From Micromussa lordhowensis (lineage: Eukaryota; Cnidaria; Anthozoa; Scleractinia; Lobophylliidae), in the NCBI GenBank assembly GCA_964020085.1, contig OZ026601.1, positions 25,899,914 through 25,963,913 of the forward strand: 64,000 nucleotides of DNA, read 5' to 3'. Under the pieces are notes generated by a model. That model had not been told where the DNA came from. It worked only from the letters and a program-made list of their open reading frames with translations, and did not search any database. Both the position numbers and the translations under genes were made by a program. The stretch's first letter is position 1; every line of letters begins with the position of its first letter. This document shows positions 32,401-42,100 of the stretch, in pieces.

Positions 32401-33259
32401 TCTTTTTCGAAACTTGAAGCCCGCTATTAAGAACTTGCTCATGGAGAACTTGAAACCACTCGACATCCAGTTCGGCACTCGCTTCATAAAGCAAGGAAGC
32501 ATTTGTAACAGCCTCTTTTTTGTCTCTCATGGTTGGGGAAAAGTGATCATTGACTTGCGTTTGAGCATGACGCAATACGAAGCGTTGAACGCGAGTTCAA
32601 AAGTTAAAGGTCACGCGTCCGGCCGAAAGACAGCATGCTCAGAAAGAGCTGAAACCACAACAAAGAAACTTGACCCCAGTCGCCCTCTGTCAGTCATTGA
32701 CAGGCGCAGGCACAGGAAAGAGTACGGCTACGTTGCCATAGAGACGCTTATGCGACAGCGAGAATTGCCAGTGACGGCGACAGGCCCCAATGACATCATA
32801 GGAGACATTGAAATTATCACGAACTTACCTACGTACTGTGCGAGCGTCGAGAGTATGGGAAACTTACGCGTCTACGAGCTAAGCAAGTACAACTTCTATC
32901 AAATTATAAATCAGAGATGCACAAAGACTTACAATCTCATAAGGACGAGCGTTTTGAGTAAGCTTTACCATCGAGCACAGCGACACCAAAACATACTGTT
33001 CTATAGTTTGCTTTACGACCAGGCCTCGGCGTCGTCAGGTAATAAAAGGAAGAATAAAAGGGTACCCGGCATGCTGTGGACTAGAAAGATCTCGACAGTC
33101 CAAACTACAACTAGATTAACAGGAATAACGAGAAAAACTGAACCACCGGCTAGAATTGGCGACGATTCACTTTCACACAAGGAAACGGCGACTGTACACA
33201 AGGACAATAAGGAGGCAAAACACAGGTCAAAGATTACGAAAAAAATCATAGAGAGTTAA
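23884..33259 (+). CDS. CNBD2: Cyclic-nucleotide-binding-domain protein (CNBD2-like)
   Basis: Three exons fit GT-AG splicing and phase: 23884-24042 (ATG at 23910), 29932-30019 and 32083-33259, giving 465 residues from that ATG. The joins create D-L-L-M and G-E-N-F-G-I-I-L-K-G, the latter a textbook cNMP-fold strand pair. The first fold runs from about residue 30 to 160 and ends with FGEMIML; a second fold begins near the SPLFRNL region ([17 protein letters not shown], later [12 protein letters not shown]). The normal phosphate-binding cassette Arg is not evident after FGE, so binding of cAMP or cGMP is uncertain. A basic tail (residues about 385-465) follows. In mammals CNBD2 acts in sperm formation. 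The exon before ATG stays open upstream, so earlier exons may exist. Both introns are swollen by insertions. Confidence 0.75.
24660..27082 (-). pseudogene. LINE ORF2, N-terminal part: endonuclease and reverse transcriptase
   Basis: A likely start is ATG at 27082 ([10 protein letters not shown]). The endonuclease shows [29 protein letters not shown] and [12 protein letters not shown] at about 26771 interrupts it just after the first catalytic region, and the frame resumes to 25304. A one-base change near 25305 (after H-K-I-M-E) and another near 24930 (after [13 protein letters not shown]) shift the frame. The catalytic boxes [12 protein letters not shown] and [11 protein letters not shown] are present. 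The protein end lies on the opposite strand at 28708. Confidence 0.87.
27102..27412. mobile_element. Composite foldback element, copy 1 (between LINE ORF1 and ORF2)
   Basis: It has two adjacent foldbacks. The first (27102-27255) pairs TTATTGACCAAG...GTCAAGATGGC with its complement and includes an almost perfect arm around TTCTTTTTTTGCGTGTTTATGG. The second (27256-27412) has ends TTTATTATATGGCT and AGCCATATAATAAA, with a perfect 38-nt palindrome at 27310-27347. The same two-part arrangement occurs at about 43150-43478, so it travels as one unit. Confidence 0.75.
27434..28604 (-). pseudogene. LINE ORF1 (RNA-binding protein), interrupted
   Basis: The frame contains a coiled-coil-like stretch ([25 protein letters not shown]), then an RRM-like segment ([10 protein letters not shown]...[24 protein letters not shown]) and [15 protein letters not shown]. 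This order is that of L1/CR1-type ORF1 proteins. A 435-bp foldback element breaks it at 27637-28071. Beyond the element the same frame continues ([25 protein letters not shown]) to a TAA at 27434-27436. Confidence 0.82.
27637..28071. mobile_element. Foldback MITE, 435 bp, 7-bp target duplication
   Basis: GTTTGGG flanks both sides (27630-27636, 28072-28078). The ends are nearly identical inverted repeats over roughly 108 bp, starting CACAGGCAGACCACTC and running through GAATGTATGAGAG and TTGCATATTTAAATCAC. Removal restores LINE ORF1 in frame (L-T-Q-T-N-K-D). The centre has a short frame with no recognised domain. The near-identity of the arms indicates a recent insertion. Confidence 0.9.
28708..29361 (+). 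pseudogene. LINE ORF2, C-terminal part
   Basis: Encodes the region after the reverse transcriptase: [20 protein letters not shown], then [18 protein letters not shown] and, at the end, [19 protein letters not shown] at about 29050 and a frame change near 29150 break it. It completes the minus-strand ORF2 of the same inverted LINE. Confidence 0.85.
30334..30504 (+). pseudogene. Acidic ORF with one in-frame stop, inside the THAP element
   Basis: The frame [15 protein letters not shown]... is rich in Glu and Asp. It meets TGA at 30421-30423, stays open and acidic after it ([19 protein letters not shown]) and ends at 30504. It reads inward from the left end, as the THAP frame does from the right end. 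I do not recognise the family; it may be the first exon of the element's second gene. Confidence 0.4.
30823..31170 (-). CDS. THAP zinc-finger protein of a DNA element
   Basis: Starting at the ATG at 31170, the protein begins [12 protein letters not shown], as THAP domains usually begin at MP. The zinc ligands are C-x4-C near the start and C-x2-H (CSKHF) about 55 residues later. The invariant Trp-x-Pro (WEPTKY) lies before the CSKHF, and an F-P-T-I ending closes the domain. THAP domains bind DNA and are part of P-element-type transposases. This frame ends soon after the domain. A GT at 30825-30826 and an acceptor at 30662-30663 could add a basic second exon, but only for a further ~20 residues before a stop. 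An earlier ATG (31209) would add 13 residues. Confidence 0.75.
   Translation of the reverse strand: MPDKCAVFGCNNRPNKGKRISLHPIPFDGTDDTENCNAKEELKRARKHARWEPTKYLAVCSKHFLDEDYSIMFSDLAKIHFRRRLRKDGIGICVFPTIRAPCISMEGKPTESKRR
31459..31740 (+). mobile_element. tRNA-derived SINE, copy 1
   Basis: The head looks like a tRNA: an A-box-like GTGGCCTCATGGTTAG and a B-box-like GGCTTGAGCCC. The body contains cttgtgttcttaggcaagac, the words ctctctccaccca and ataaatgggtac, and a tail part with tgctacaaaaaacgg and gcctgatga. Copies at 35591 and 60766 share this layout. It lies in CNBD2-like intron 2, just after the THAP element. Confidence 0.8.
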
Positions 33260-33420
33260 TAACTTGCGCGCATGCCTTTCATTTGATAAAAAGAAGTCTT
33301 CTTCAAATTAAGCTTGAAATTTTCATCAACTGCGTTATGATGTTTTCAACTGGAATTCATTTCAATTCAATCATTAAAAAATGAGGGTCACCGTGCTCCT
33401 TTAGGGAAAAAATCAGATAA

Positions 33421-33426
33421 AATAAA
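33421..33426 (+). promoter_or_regulatory. Candidate polyadenylation signal of the CNBD2-like gene
   Basis: AATAAA about 160 bp after the stop codon. No cleavage data are available, so this is positional inference. Confidence 0.35.
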
Positions 33427-33639
33427 GTAAAAGATCTTCGTCTGGAAGTCAACAAGATGAAATCCCATAATGTTAGTTATAAGCAGTGCAGCTCAATGGA
33501 ATCATCCTAATGTCTGTATAATGCTTGTTTTTCTATCAGTTCTGGTGAGAGAAAAAAAGAGGTCAAACAGCAAGAGAAAAAGGCAAGTAAACGTTAAGTA
33601 GACAGTTTTATATCGCAGCTGTTCATGAGCTCGAGAATG

Positions 33640-34275
33640 TAGGTCAGTCGGTCATAAATGCAATCATACAGTCAGTCATTATCGGTCGGTCTGTCCGTCG
33701 GGAGGGCGGGAGTGCGATTGTCCCGCTAGTCAGTCAGTCAGTCAGTCAGTCATAGTCATTAAGTCGGTAGTCAGTCAGTGAGTTTGTCAGTCAGTCAGTC
33801 AGTCAGTCAGTCAGTCATTGTCATTCAGTTAGTAGCCAGTCAGTGAGTTTGTCAGTCAGTCAGTCATTGTCATTCAGTCAGTAGCCAGTCAGTGAGTTAG
33901 TCAGTACGTCAGTCAGTCATTGTCATTCAGTAAGGAGTCAGTCAGTGAGTTGTTCGGTCGGTTGGTTGATCGGTCGGTCGGACGGCAAGTCAGGCAGCGA
34001 GAAAGTCAGCTAGCCAGTCAATCAGCCAGCAAGCCTGTCAGTCAATATGTAATTCCGTCAACTGGCCGACTAGCCAGTTAGTGCGTCAGTCCGACGCCTG
34101 TCAGCTTTTAGATAAGCGGTCGATTGGTCAGTGGAAGAGCCGGTTCATTCAATGGATCGACCAGCCGATCTGTTAGTCTCAAGGGTTACCCAATCAGTCG
34201 CACTTCGGAAGGGTCGATTGGTCAGCCAGGCCGCGCAGAAACCAGTGGCTTTGTCAGCTAGCCGGCATGTCAGTC
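33640..34275 (+). repeat. Degenerate (CAGT)n satellite
   Basis: Long runs of CAGTCAGT alternate with variants (CGGT, CATT, GAGTTTGT). A ~60-bp higher unit containing cagtgagttt and attgtcattcagt recurs three or four times between 33720 and 33940. From 33950 on, the pattern decays into cggtcggtc and scattered cagtcag words. It lies 380 bp after the CNBD2-like gene. Confidence 0.9.
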
Positions 34276-35588
34276 GGTACACTATTACTTGTACTACCGT
34301 ATTGTAGTTCGCAGTTTTCTGTTGATAATTTGCTCCATATGTTTACACCTGGCTCGAAATATTTGATGTCTGTATCTTTTTAAATTTCTTCCAAAAAACA
34401 AGCTATTCTGTATTATATCTGTTATTCTGTTGAGAACTCGCCCTCGTAACTATATGACGTGTTTCCTTGCATTTTTAAGGCTGGCTCCAGGCAGTATACT
34501 GTGGAAGAGTTCCGCGCCTTGAAGAGAAAGATGTAGGCACAGGGTAAGATTGCGTCCTAGACATTGGACTGACGACACCAACATCCGGGTCCTACACTGT
34601 GCTGTGCTATCGGCTGCAAAAGTGGTCATCAAGCTAAATCGAAATTCTGTCCATTTGGGTTTAGTAATCGTTGTTTAGTTTCACTGATCAAGACGTTGTC
34701 GTTTTAGATGTAAGAATTTGAGTGGTTACCACTTGGTGATAGTCTGTTGTCCGAGCTACTTGTAACAAGGTGTGGGAAAAATGATTTTTCTAGTCACTTT
34801 TCTACTGCGCTCAAAGCAGTCTGTCCACTAGAAGCGAAAAAAAAAAAGAAGAAATAAATGGCCTTTTTTGATATTTAAAGTTTTCCTGACCTTTTTCTAA
34901 GGAAATGGTTCTCTTGGTAACAGTAAGAAGAGAAGGTCATAATTAAAGAAGATACAAAACAGGGTCGAGAACGATCTTTAAGCTTAATTCTGTTCTTTAC
35001 TTGTTTGTTTATGATCGATTTATTTACTCAGCTGTTACAGTGACTGTTGTCCCCCGACTCCAGCTCCGTTCACTTTATTAACCTATACAGTGATCCTTGA
35101 AGTGGTTTGAACCTTTGTAAACTCATCCATAGGTGCTTGATTCAAAGTAGTTAACTATAAGTAGGCTCACCGCTGACCAACAATCCTATTCAGACCGCGG
35201 GACTGAATCCGCCCTTACGAACAATAACCAGACGTTTTCAGCATTTTTTAAGTGGAAGCTGACAAACTTTTGAGTTTATCGGAAATTTATTTGAAAATAA
35301 TTTTGAGTGACATATACTTGAATTTGACATAGCAATGACATTTTTTGAAGGCGTTTTTCCCAACAAATTTCGTCTTGTTTTCGTTTACAAAATATAACTT
35401 TCATGCACTTAGCCGTTACATGTTTAGAATTTGTTTAGAAATTTTTAAATTAATTGAATGCTTTTGAGTCACTACTTTGAAACATCAAGATGGTGGCTGT
35501 TTGGATAATCTGATGTTATTACCTCGTAATATGCATCATTGTCCCACGCTTCTTACTTCAAAGGAAACGTTTTAAGGACGTGCTGTAT
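34276..35588. other. Unannotated intergenic stretch
   Basis: I found no exon-like frame, tRNA or clear repeat here. Confidence 0.5.
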
Positions 35589-35590
35589 AT

Positions 35591-35838
35591 AGGCGCGTAG
35601 CCGCGTGGTAAGTGCGCTTGCCTCCGGATCGAGCCGTCCGGGTTCGAGCCCTGGCCAGGGACATTGTGTTGTGTTCTTGGGCTATACACTTCACCTTCAC
35701 CGTGTGTCTCTCCACCGAGATGCATAAATGCTAGAGGTCACCCTGCGTTGGACTAGCACCCCATCCGGGGGGAGTAGAAATACTCCAAGTGTTCATGCTA
35801 CAAAAACCGGAGATAAGTGCCGGCCTGATGGGTCAAAG
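35591..35838 (+). mobile_element. tRNA-derived SINE, copy 2
   Basis: Same family as the copy at 31459. The A-box region is GTAGCCGCGTGGTAAG and the B-box GGTTCGAGCC (35641-35650) is a full match to the consensus. The tail holds tgctacaaaaaccggag and gcctgatggg. Confidence 0.82.
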
Positions 35839-35886
35839 AAACTGTCCAATAACAACTTGGCAAGAGATCAATGATAATCTAGGATG

Positions 35887-35923
35887 TAATTTTTATGATT
35901 AAGATATTAATCATAAAAATTAA
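35887..35923. repeat. 16-bp inverted repeat (hairpin)
   Basis: TAATTTTTATGATTAA and its exact complement are separated by a few bases. No function is evident. Confidence 0.7.
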
Positions 35924-35992
35924 AATTCCTCGGTTGTGATTGGTTTAAAAGAAACTCCTAATTTCTACTTATTAACTTGCAAATTGAAGTTG

Positions 35993-36135
35993 TTATCGGA
36001 GAGTTTGTTATTGTACAGTTTGTTGTCGGAGAGTTTGTTATTGTACAGTTTGTTATCGGACAGTTCAATAAGCCAATCACATTCAAAGTTGCAGTTTAAA
36101 TCAACCAATCGCATTCAAAGTTGAAGTTTAAATCA
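35993..36135 (+). repeat. Short tandem duplications
   Basis: A ~30-bp unit (ttatcggagagtttgttattg and variants) repeats two and a half times, then a ~36-bp unit (caatc(a/g)cattcaaagttg) repeats twice. Confidence 0.85.
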
Positions 36136-36253
36136 ATTTCAGAGCGACTTGAAACAATTTGCGTCTCCTTTGTCAGTCTTTTAAAGCATATTTTTTCTTT
36201 CTTTCATGACTTGGCTATTCATATTTTCTCGGAAATTGAAATTTTTATGATTA

Positions 36254-36405
36254 ATTGGTAATAAGACTTCGTGTCGTCCAATTCGGTCTGTAATCATACT
36301 CATGATAAACAAATCGGACTCCCGCTGCGTAGTCGTCCGATTTTGTTATCACTTGTATGATTACAGGCCGAATTGGACTCCACTCAGTCCTATTATCATT
36401 ACTTA
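36254..36405. mobile_element. Foldback MITE, ~150 bp
   Basis: The arms are imperfect inverted copies about 65 bp long (TCCAATTCGGTCTGTAATCA at the left; TCCAATTCGGCCTGTAATCA in reverse at the right), each continuing with ATACN(C/A)(A/G)TGATAACAAA. Confidence 0.75.
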
Positions 36406-36775
36406 TTCTAGTTTTGTTGAAATCCCCGCAGAGCTTGAGAGCGCTGTGAGCTCTACACTTAGAACACTATTATGAACTTTATGACATTCAATTTCTGGAG
36501 TACGTGTGCCCTGCTAAAATTCATAAAGGAAAAAACTAAATCTTAGAAAGAAAGAATAAAGAAAAAAAAAAGAAAGAAAGAAAGAGTATTCAAAAGGTTT
36601 GAATGGGAATTTTCATTAACATTATAGTGCGTAGACCTTTTTAACTTAATCGGGCTTTTAGCTTACAGTCTAATCAATCTCGCCTTATGAAAAAATCTGT
36701 AATGGACGAGAAAATGCATGCAGCGAGGAAATATGTACATCGGTGAAAATACAAAGTATATTTAAAAATGTTTCT

Positions 36776-38256
36776 TTATTTAGAAAATGCACGCGGTTTT
36801 CTGGCCCTATTTAAGGTTCTGTTGCGCCATCGACTGCGTTTTTTCCGCAGCAATTTCTCGTATACAGGATCATAGGTAGGCGTACTTTCAGCTCCCAGCA
36901 AAAACAGCGTTAGCGGTGAGAGAACTGCGTTAGCTGCCAGTTTTTGCCTTGAAGGAAGTTGTTGCCGACGAATACCACGTCTGGGCTTTGATTCACTGCT
37001 CTTTTCTGCTAAAGGGACGAGACAACTGCCTGGCTCTTTCTTGTCTTGCAGTTCTGAATTAATCTCAGCGACCTTTTGCTTCTGGGCAACTTCGTCTTCA
37101 ACTGGATTGTTTTCAGGTGTGTCTTTGAGAGCTAGCAGAAACCTGTTAACAGGAATATTGATAGCAAGAAAATCAAGACGACCAGGAAACAGGCGTGGCT
37201 GATTGAGCAGTGGCTGATTGAGCAAATCAAGGTATATAATGAAGTTGTGTTACCTAGCGCATTATATGTGACTGAAAAAATACTTCATTATGATTGGCTG
37301 AGAGCAGGTCAACTCATCGTTAATTTTTGTTACGCACTGTTAAGTTAAAGCGCGTGTTCGTAATTTTCTCGATGCTATAATAAATTAGTGATATATGGAA
37401 GTTCGAGCAATTAAGGATTTACACTACTGGTGAGATTTGCAAACTCTTTCAGTTTGAAAGAAATTTAAAATATCACTTGCAGTGTAAATTCTTTTAAAAT
37501 TGCACACTCTGTTATTCGATTTCCTGTACTCATTGCCCAGGTAAGCATTTTTTCTTAATGACATCATTGCAAAAATTACACCTTACCCAAGAGGCAAGAC
37601 AAGCCAGAGAAACTAGAAAACCTCGTTTCAAACTGAGCTCGACCTGAGGAAAGAAAATTTGACCGTGTAGTGGAAGTCCTATGTATTTCTGACTCAGCTA
37701 GTCTGTAGGCAAGGGCTTTGAAAATTAGAGCGCTGCTCTCTTAGTAAATTAACGGCGGAGCTCAAGCATCTTTCATTGGCAATGGTACCGGCGCTCAATG
37801 TAAAACTGCGGTATAAATACCTGAGCGGACATTCTGCTTAGTTAAGTTTCTCTCCCTGACGCTGCGGCGATAACCCAATTGCGATACTGTAGAACTCAAT
37901 TTTATTAAACAATAAGCTGCTCTTTTTCATAGTGTTCTTTTCATGGGTCTGGTCATAAACCTTGCAGCACGAAACATAAAACATCCCTTAGTTCGGTGTA
38001 CGCTGTAGTCACACTAACCCTAAGAGACCTAATGACTCTTCCTTCTCCAAGCCAATGAAGGCCCCCAGTTCTTTCCCAGCCAATGAAGGACTTAAGCAGA
38101 ATTGTAAACTTACTTTTCATGTTTTGGTGGTGTCTCTCCGTCCGGCTCAAGAATTTCGGTTGTTCCATACGAGTAAAGTCTTACGAGTAAAGCCATAAGG
38201 CCCAGAATCACTAGTATCACCAGATAGAACACAGATGTGAAGAGCAGTTCAATCAT
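36776..38256 (-). CDS. Unrecognised single-pass membrane protein, 169 residues
   Basis: Two exons fit GT-AG rules and phase: 38256-38114 (ATG at 38256, donor gtaagt) and 37142-36776 (acceptor AG at 37143-37144, stop TAA). An acceptor-like CACAG just before the first coding exon suggests a 5' UTR exon further upstream. Residues about 5-28 (LFTSVFYLVILVILGLMALLV) form a strongly hydrophobic helix with few residues before it, so it is a membrane anchor or uncleaved signal anchor. Charged and Pro-rich sequence follows (EILEPDGETPPKHEK), then a Lys/Glu-rich stretch and a very basic end (KLLRKKRSRWRNRTLNRARK). The layout suits a small type III or signal-anchored protein with a basic cytosolic or nuclear-facing tail. 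I know no matching family, and splicing is inferred, not observed. Confidence 0.6.
37230..38110. other. Intron of the membrane-protein gene
   Basis: The intron spans 37145-38113. I see no repeat or RNA in it. Confidence 0.5.
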
Positions 38257-38826
38257 TTCTAAGCTGAGCGGAAAACCTGTGGCAAAAAATTAATATTATA
38301 ATAACGCGCCCGTTAGGCGATGCATTTTTTTATTATTTTATTTACCGTAGACAGTTTGATTAATAACTACAGATATTTCAACAATCCTAGTCGTGTTTTG
38401 TTTTGTTTTCCTCCTCCCCGGAGTTACGCGACGATTGCAAAAACTGTTCTCGTGGAAGAAAAATAAATTATTAAACTAAAGAATCATGCGCACAATTTGA
38501 CCATTTTCAAACTCACGGGAAAAAATAAAACAAAGAAAAAACAAACAAACAAGCAAAGAACCAGTCAAACAAACAAACCCGACGAAAAGAAAACCAAAAG
38601 ATCTTACAATAACTTTTGGCGTATCGAGATTCTTTCTTTTTTTTCATGGCACTTCTGAAACAATGAAAGAAAATGAAAACACGGATGAAAGAGACCTACC
38701 AGTTGGGAAAGAAACTTGAGAAAGCTTCTGCTGCAAGATCTTAATAGCGACGGAGTGAAGAAAAACTTCAACTCGCATTACGTACCAATCCTTACCTCGG
38801 GCGGACAAAAAATCGAACAACGGTGA

Positions 38827-38838
38827 TTATATACGTCA
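38827..38838 (-). promoter_or_regulatory. Candidate TATA box and CRE-like site
   Basis: On the minus strand TGACGTA overlaps TATATAA. A splice-donor-like GAG|GTAAGG follows at about 38796. The donor is only ~30 bases from the TATA word, which would leave almost no first exon, so the true start site may be elsewhere. Confidence 0.25.
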
Positions 38839-39177
38839 CAGTCACATTACATCACTTTCAATCGCGCTAAGCTCGTGCACGAAAGAAAGCCGGCGGGTTG
38901 AGAACAAAAAATAAACAAATAAAATAGTAGCCATTGATAAAAATATGCAATAACCTGATCATGATGAATTTTCCACCCATTCTTCTGCAGAACTCAGTCC
39001 GTTTTCATTTGATTTTTATTTAGGTATCTATCTTAAGTTGGATCCCAGGCCATTTTTAGAAGTCCGTTAAAGTTAGCAATTTTTCGAGCAAGCTAAGAAA
39101 CTGGGCACGAAATAGAAAAATTATCCCCTGCTACCTCCCCCAGAAGGAATTGTTTTGCAGGGCTTCAAACGAGAAAC

Positions 39178-42100
39178 ATGGCGGCTGCCGGCGAAGGTCG
39201 ATGGCCGAACGAGAAGGAACAGTATGAACTGCAGGAAGTTATAGGTGCGATTTTCATGTTGTACTATACAAACAAGGTTAGCCTTTGCGTTTAAGATGTT
39301 ATTTTCCTCCAAGGTTATGGAGCTACGGCCGTCGTTCAAGCTGCACTGTGCATTCCTCGTAACGAACGTGTGGCTGTGAAGAGGATCGACTTGGAAAAAT
39401 GCGGCGCTAGTATTGATGAAATGATGGTAAGTGAACTACTGCGAATCGTGACAAGCGACTTGGAAGTGCTCAATAACATGACGCATATGCTGGATCTCTG
39501 ATTAGAGCTCTAGGATTGGTCAAGTCTAATAAAATATGCTTCTTTGAGGTAGTTTTTTTTTGCCATTTCACGCTGAAGCTGTACTTTGTACGGTCGAGTT
39601 CAGCTGGCATTTCTCGTGAGGCAGTCTTTGCACTCGATAACTCTAATTACAATAATGTCATAAGTACTTGTCATGAAAGCCTTCTGATGCCATAGAAACC
39701 GCATATTTAAGCTTATCTGCAAGCTGATTTTGTCAGTTAAAAAAAATGATTAATAATAAAAATAAAAATGTCATTTAGCGAATAAATTACATACAGCTGT
39801 ACGCTAGCGCTATTGGCGGCTTGTAACGTGTTTATTTTTCAAGTGCAATCAAAGTGCTTTAAGATAGTTCTGTTCCTGAAATCGATATATATTATTTTAC
39901 TCCTCTAGGATGACTAAAGTTTTGTGTTCTATTCTACCATAATTTCCAAACATATCTACATGTTATTTTGAATCCACCGTTAGGGGATTAAGGCACTAAA
40001 ATTGGCAATTTCTCCTAAAATAAATAATTATGGATTCAAAGATTAGGGGAATATAAGTTGTGCACATTATTCATTTGTTTGCAGAGTTTGATGGTTAGGG
40101 GCTGTTGACACATTCACTTGTTCCCTGCTGAACATCAACTGGACATTTAGGTCATACCCCCACCCCCAGCGGAGAGTCACTACACTGTAGTCTCTACAGT
40201 TTATGTTACTGACTATTAAAATATCAGCATAATCTATTGCTTACATTCAAATATAGAGAACACTTTTTATTAATCAAATGAAGCTTTGCCGTAACTGTTC
40301 TGTTGAAGCATCTATATGTCTTTATGCAATTCACATTTTCCATGTTTGAACACACTGTTTATGTATGCTTCAGGTTTGCAGCTAAGTGCCAGCTGCTGGC
40401 GAAATTCACTGACTGAGAAAGAGGTGGTCACCGGCTCAATTTGGGGGGGGGGGGGGGGATCACTCGGTAAAGGACAACTAACAATTTTTAGGTTTACGTA
40501 CATACGCACAATCATTCGATAGCTGAACCATATCAAACATTCTAAATGAAAAGTTTGGAATACATGTAGATTCCAAACTGCCTTGAGTATCGATGCCACT
40601 ACAATGAGTAAAGTAAATGAAATAAAGCCTTGTTTTAAGCATTTGTTTACCATGCTCTCTTTCTGTGTACTACTGTATGTCCACCATCTTGTAAATGTGA
40701 AGCTTGGTAGCCCCGCATTCAAGGCATTGCTAAAGATTGGGGACAAAAAGTTTGTTCCAGGTTTCTCGTGAAAAATGGTGGCTGGCTCAATGAAAATCTT
40801 AGCTGAGAGACTAATTTCTTAGCTACACAACCCTGATGCTCTAATCTGTCTTTATTCTTAAGTCTAAATTAGGTCTGTTGTGGTCATATTTACAGGTGAA
40901 AACTTGAGGACTGTAATTCTCAGTTTAAAGTAAAGCTATTAAATTGGACCAAATGTTTTGCTGTTGATCCAAATTTCCCTGTACTGATATCCAGAAATAA
41001 ACTCAACTTATCCCCTACCCTCTTAAAATGTCCAGTTGATGTTGTTGGGGACAGGTGAATATTCCAATAGACACCTTTTAAAAGCAACCTCTCCCCTCTC
41101 CCCTCCATTTCTTTCGCAGACCCAATCTAATGCACTTTGCAATTTTTGGGGGGTCATTCTCAAAAACCACCAGCTTTCTCTCCACCCCACTGGTGCTCAT
41201 AAAAAAGAAAGGTTCCTTAGACAGACTACAGGTCACTAACAGCAAGCAATCTTTCAGTTGCTCAAATAGTATTGGTTGAGACCTGCAAAGTAATTCGGCA
41301 ACTGTTTTGGCCCTGCATGCTGTTGGATGATGAGATTATCTATTTTCTAGAGCGCACTCACCGTGGTGCTAAGTTGGGGTGATGAGATACTTGGATAGAA
41401 TTGGCTGTGTATTGTCTAGGTACCCAACTTTCATGTCTCTGGACTTGGCTTTTCAACTATAGAAAGAATTGTATTCATGACATGGCATCCTATGTTTGAC
41501 AGAGGCCAAGTTTTAATGACATAGAAATTTTAGGAAACTTCTGCAATGAACTTAAGTCCTTTTTTGATTTTGTTTTGATCCGAACATTAATGACCTCATA
41601 AATGTGTTAAGCGAATTCTTTTTAGGTAATTTAATATAATATTTGCTGCTGCTAAGCTTTTGTAGGTAAGAGATATACTGTAAATGCTGGTGTGTAAGCT
41701 GCACTCGCAGATACAGTAAGCTGTACCCCGAGTTTGGCAACTTCAATTTTGGAAAAGAGGTTATGAAAGAAATCAAAATGAAGCAAAAGTAGAGTCTTGA
41801 GAAAGATTCTTAACATGTAAAATTAATTTCTTGTTTTATTGAAAGTAATTAGATATCTAGTTTTAGATCAGATCAAAATGAAGACCCTTTTGGATGGTGT
41901 GCTGTACAATTTGTATACATTAATTTTATACATAAGAAAATTAATAATTATTCAGTTGGATCAATTATTACATGTATATCCAAATTCCTGAAAGTTTGCA
42001 TACTAATTATATCTTTAATCTAATATTAATTGTAGAAAGAGATCCGTACTATGAGCCAGTGTAACCACGAGAACGTAGTGAATTACTATACTTCATTTGT

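Noticed and set aside
32360..33249. Minus-strand frames opposite the CNBD2-like last exon
   Set aside because: Antisense shadows; the plus strand has domain motifs and consistent splicing.
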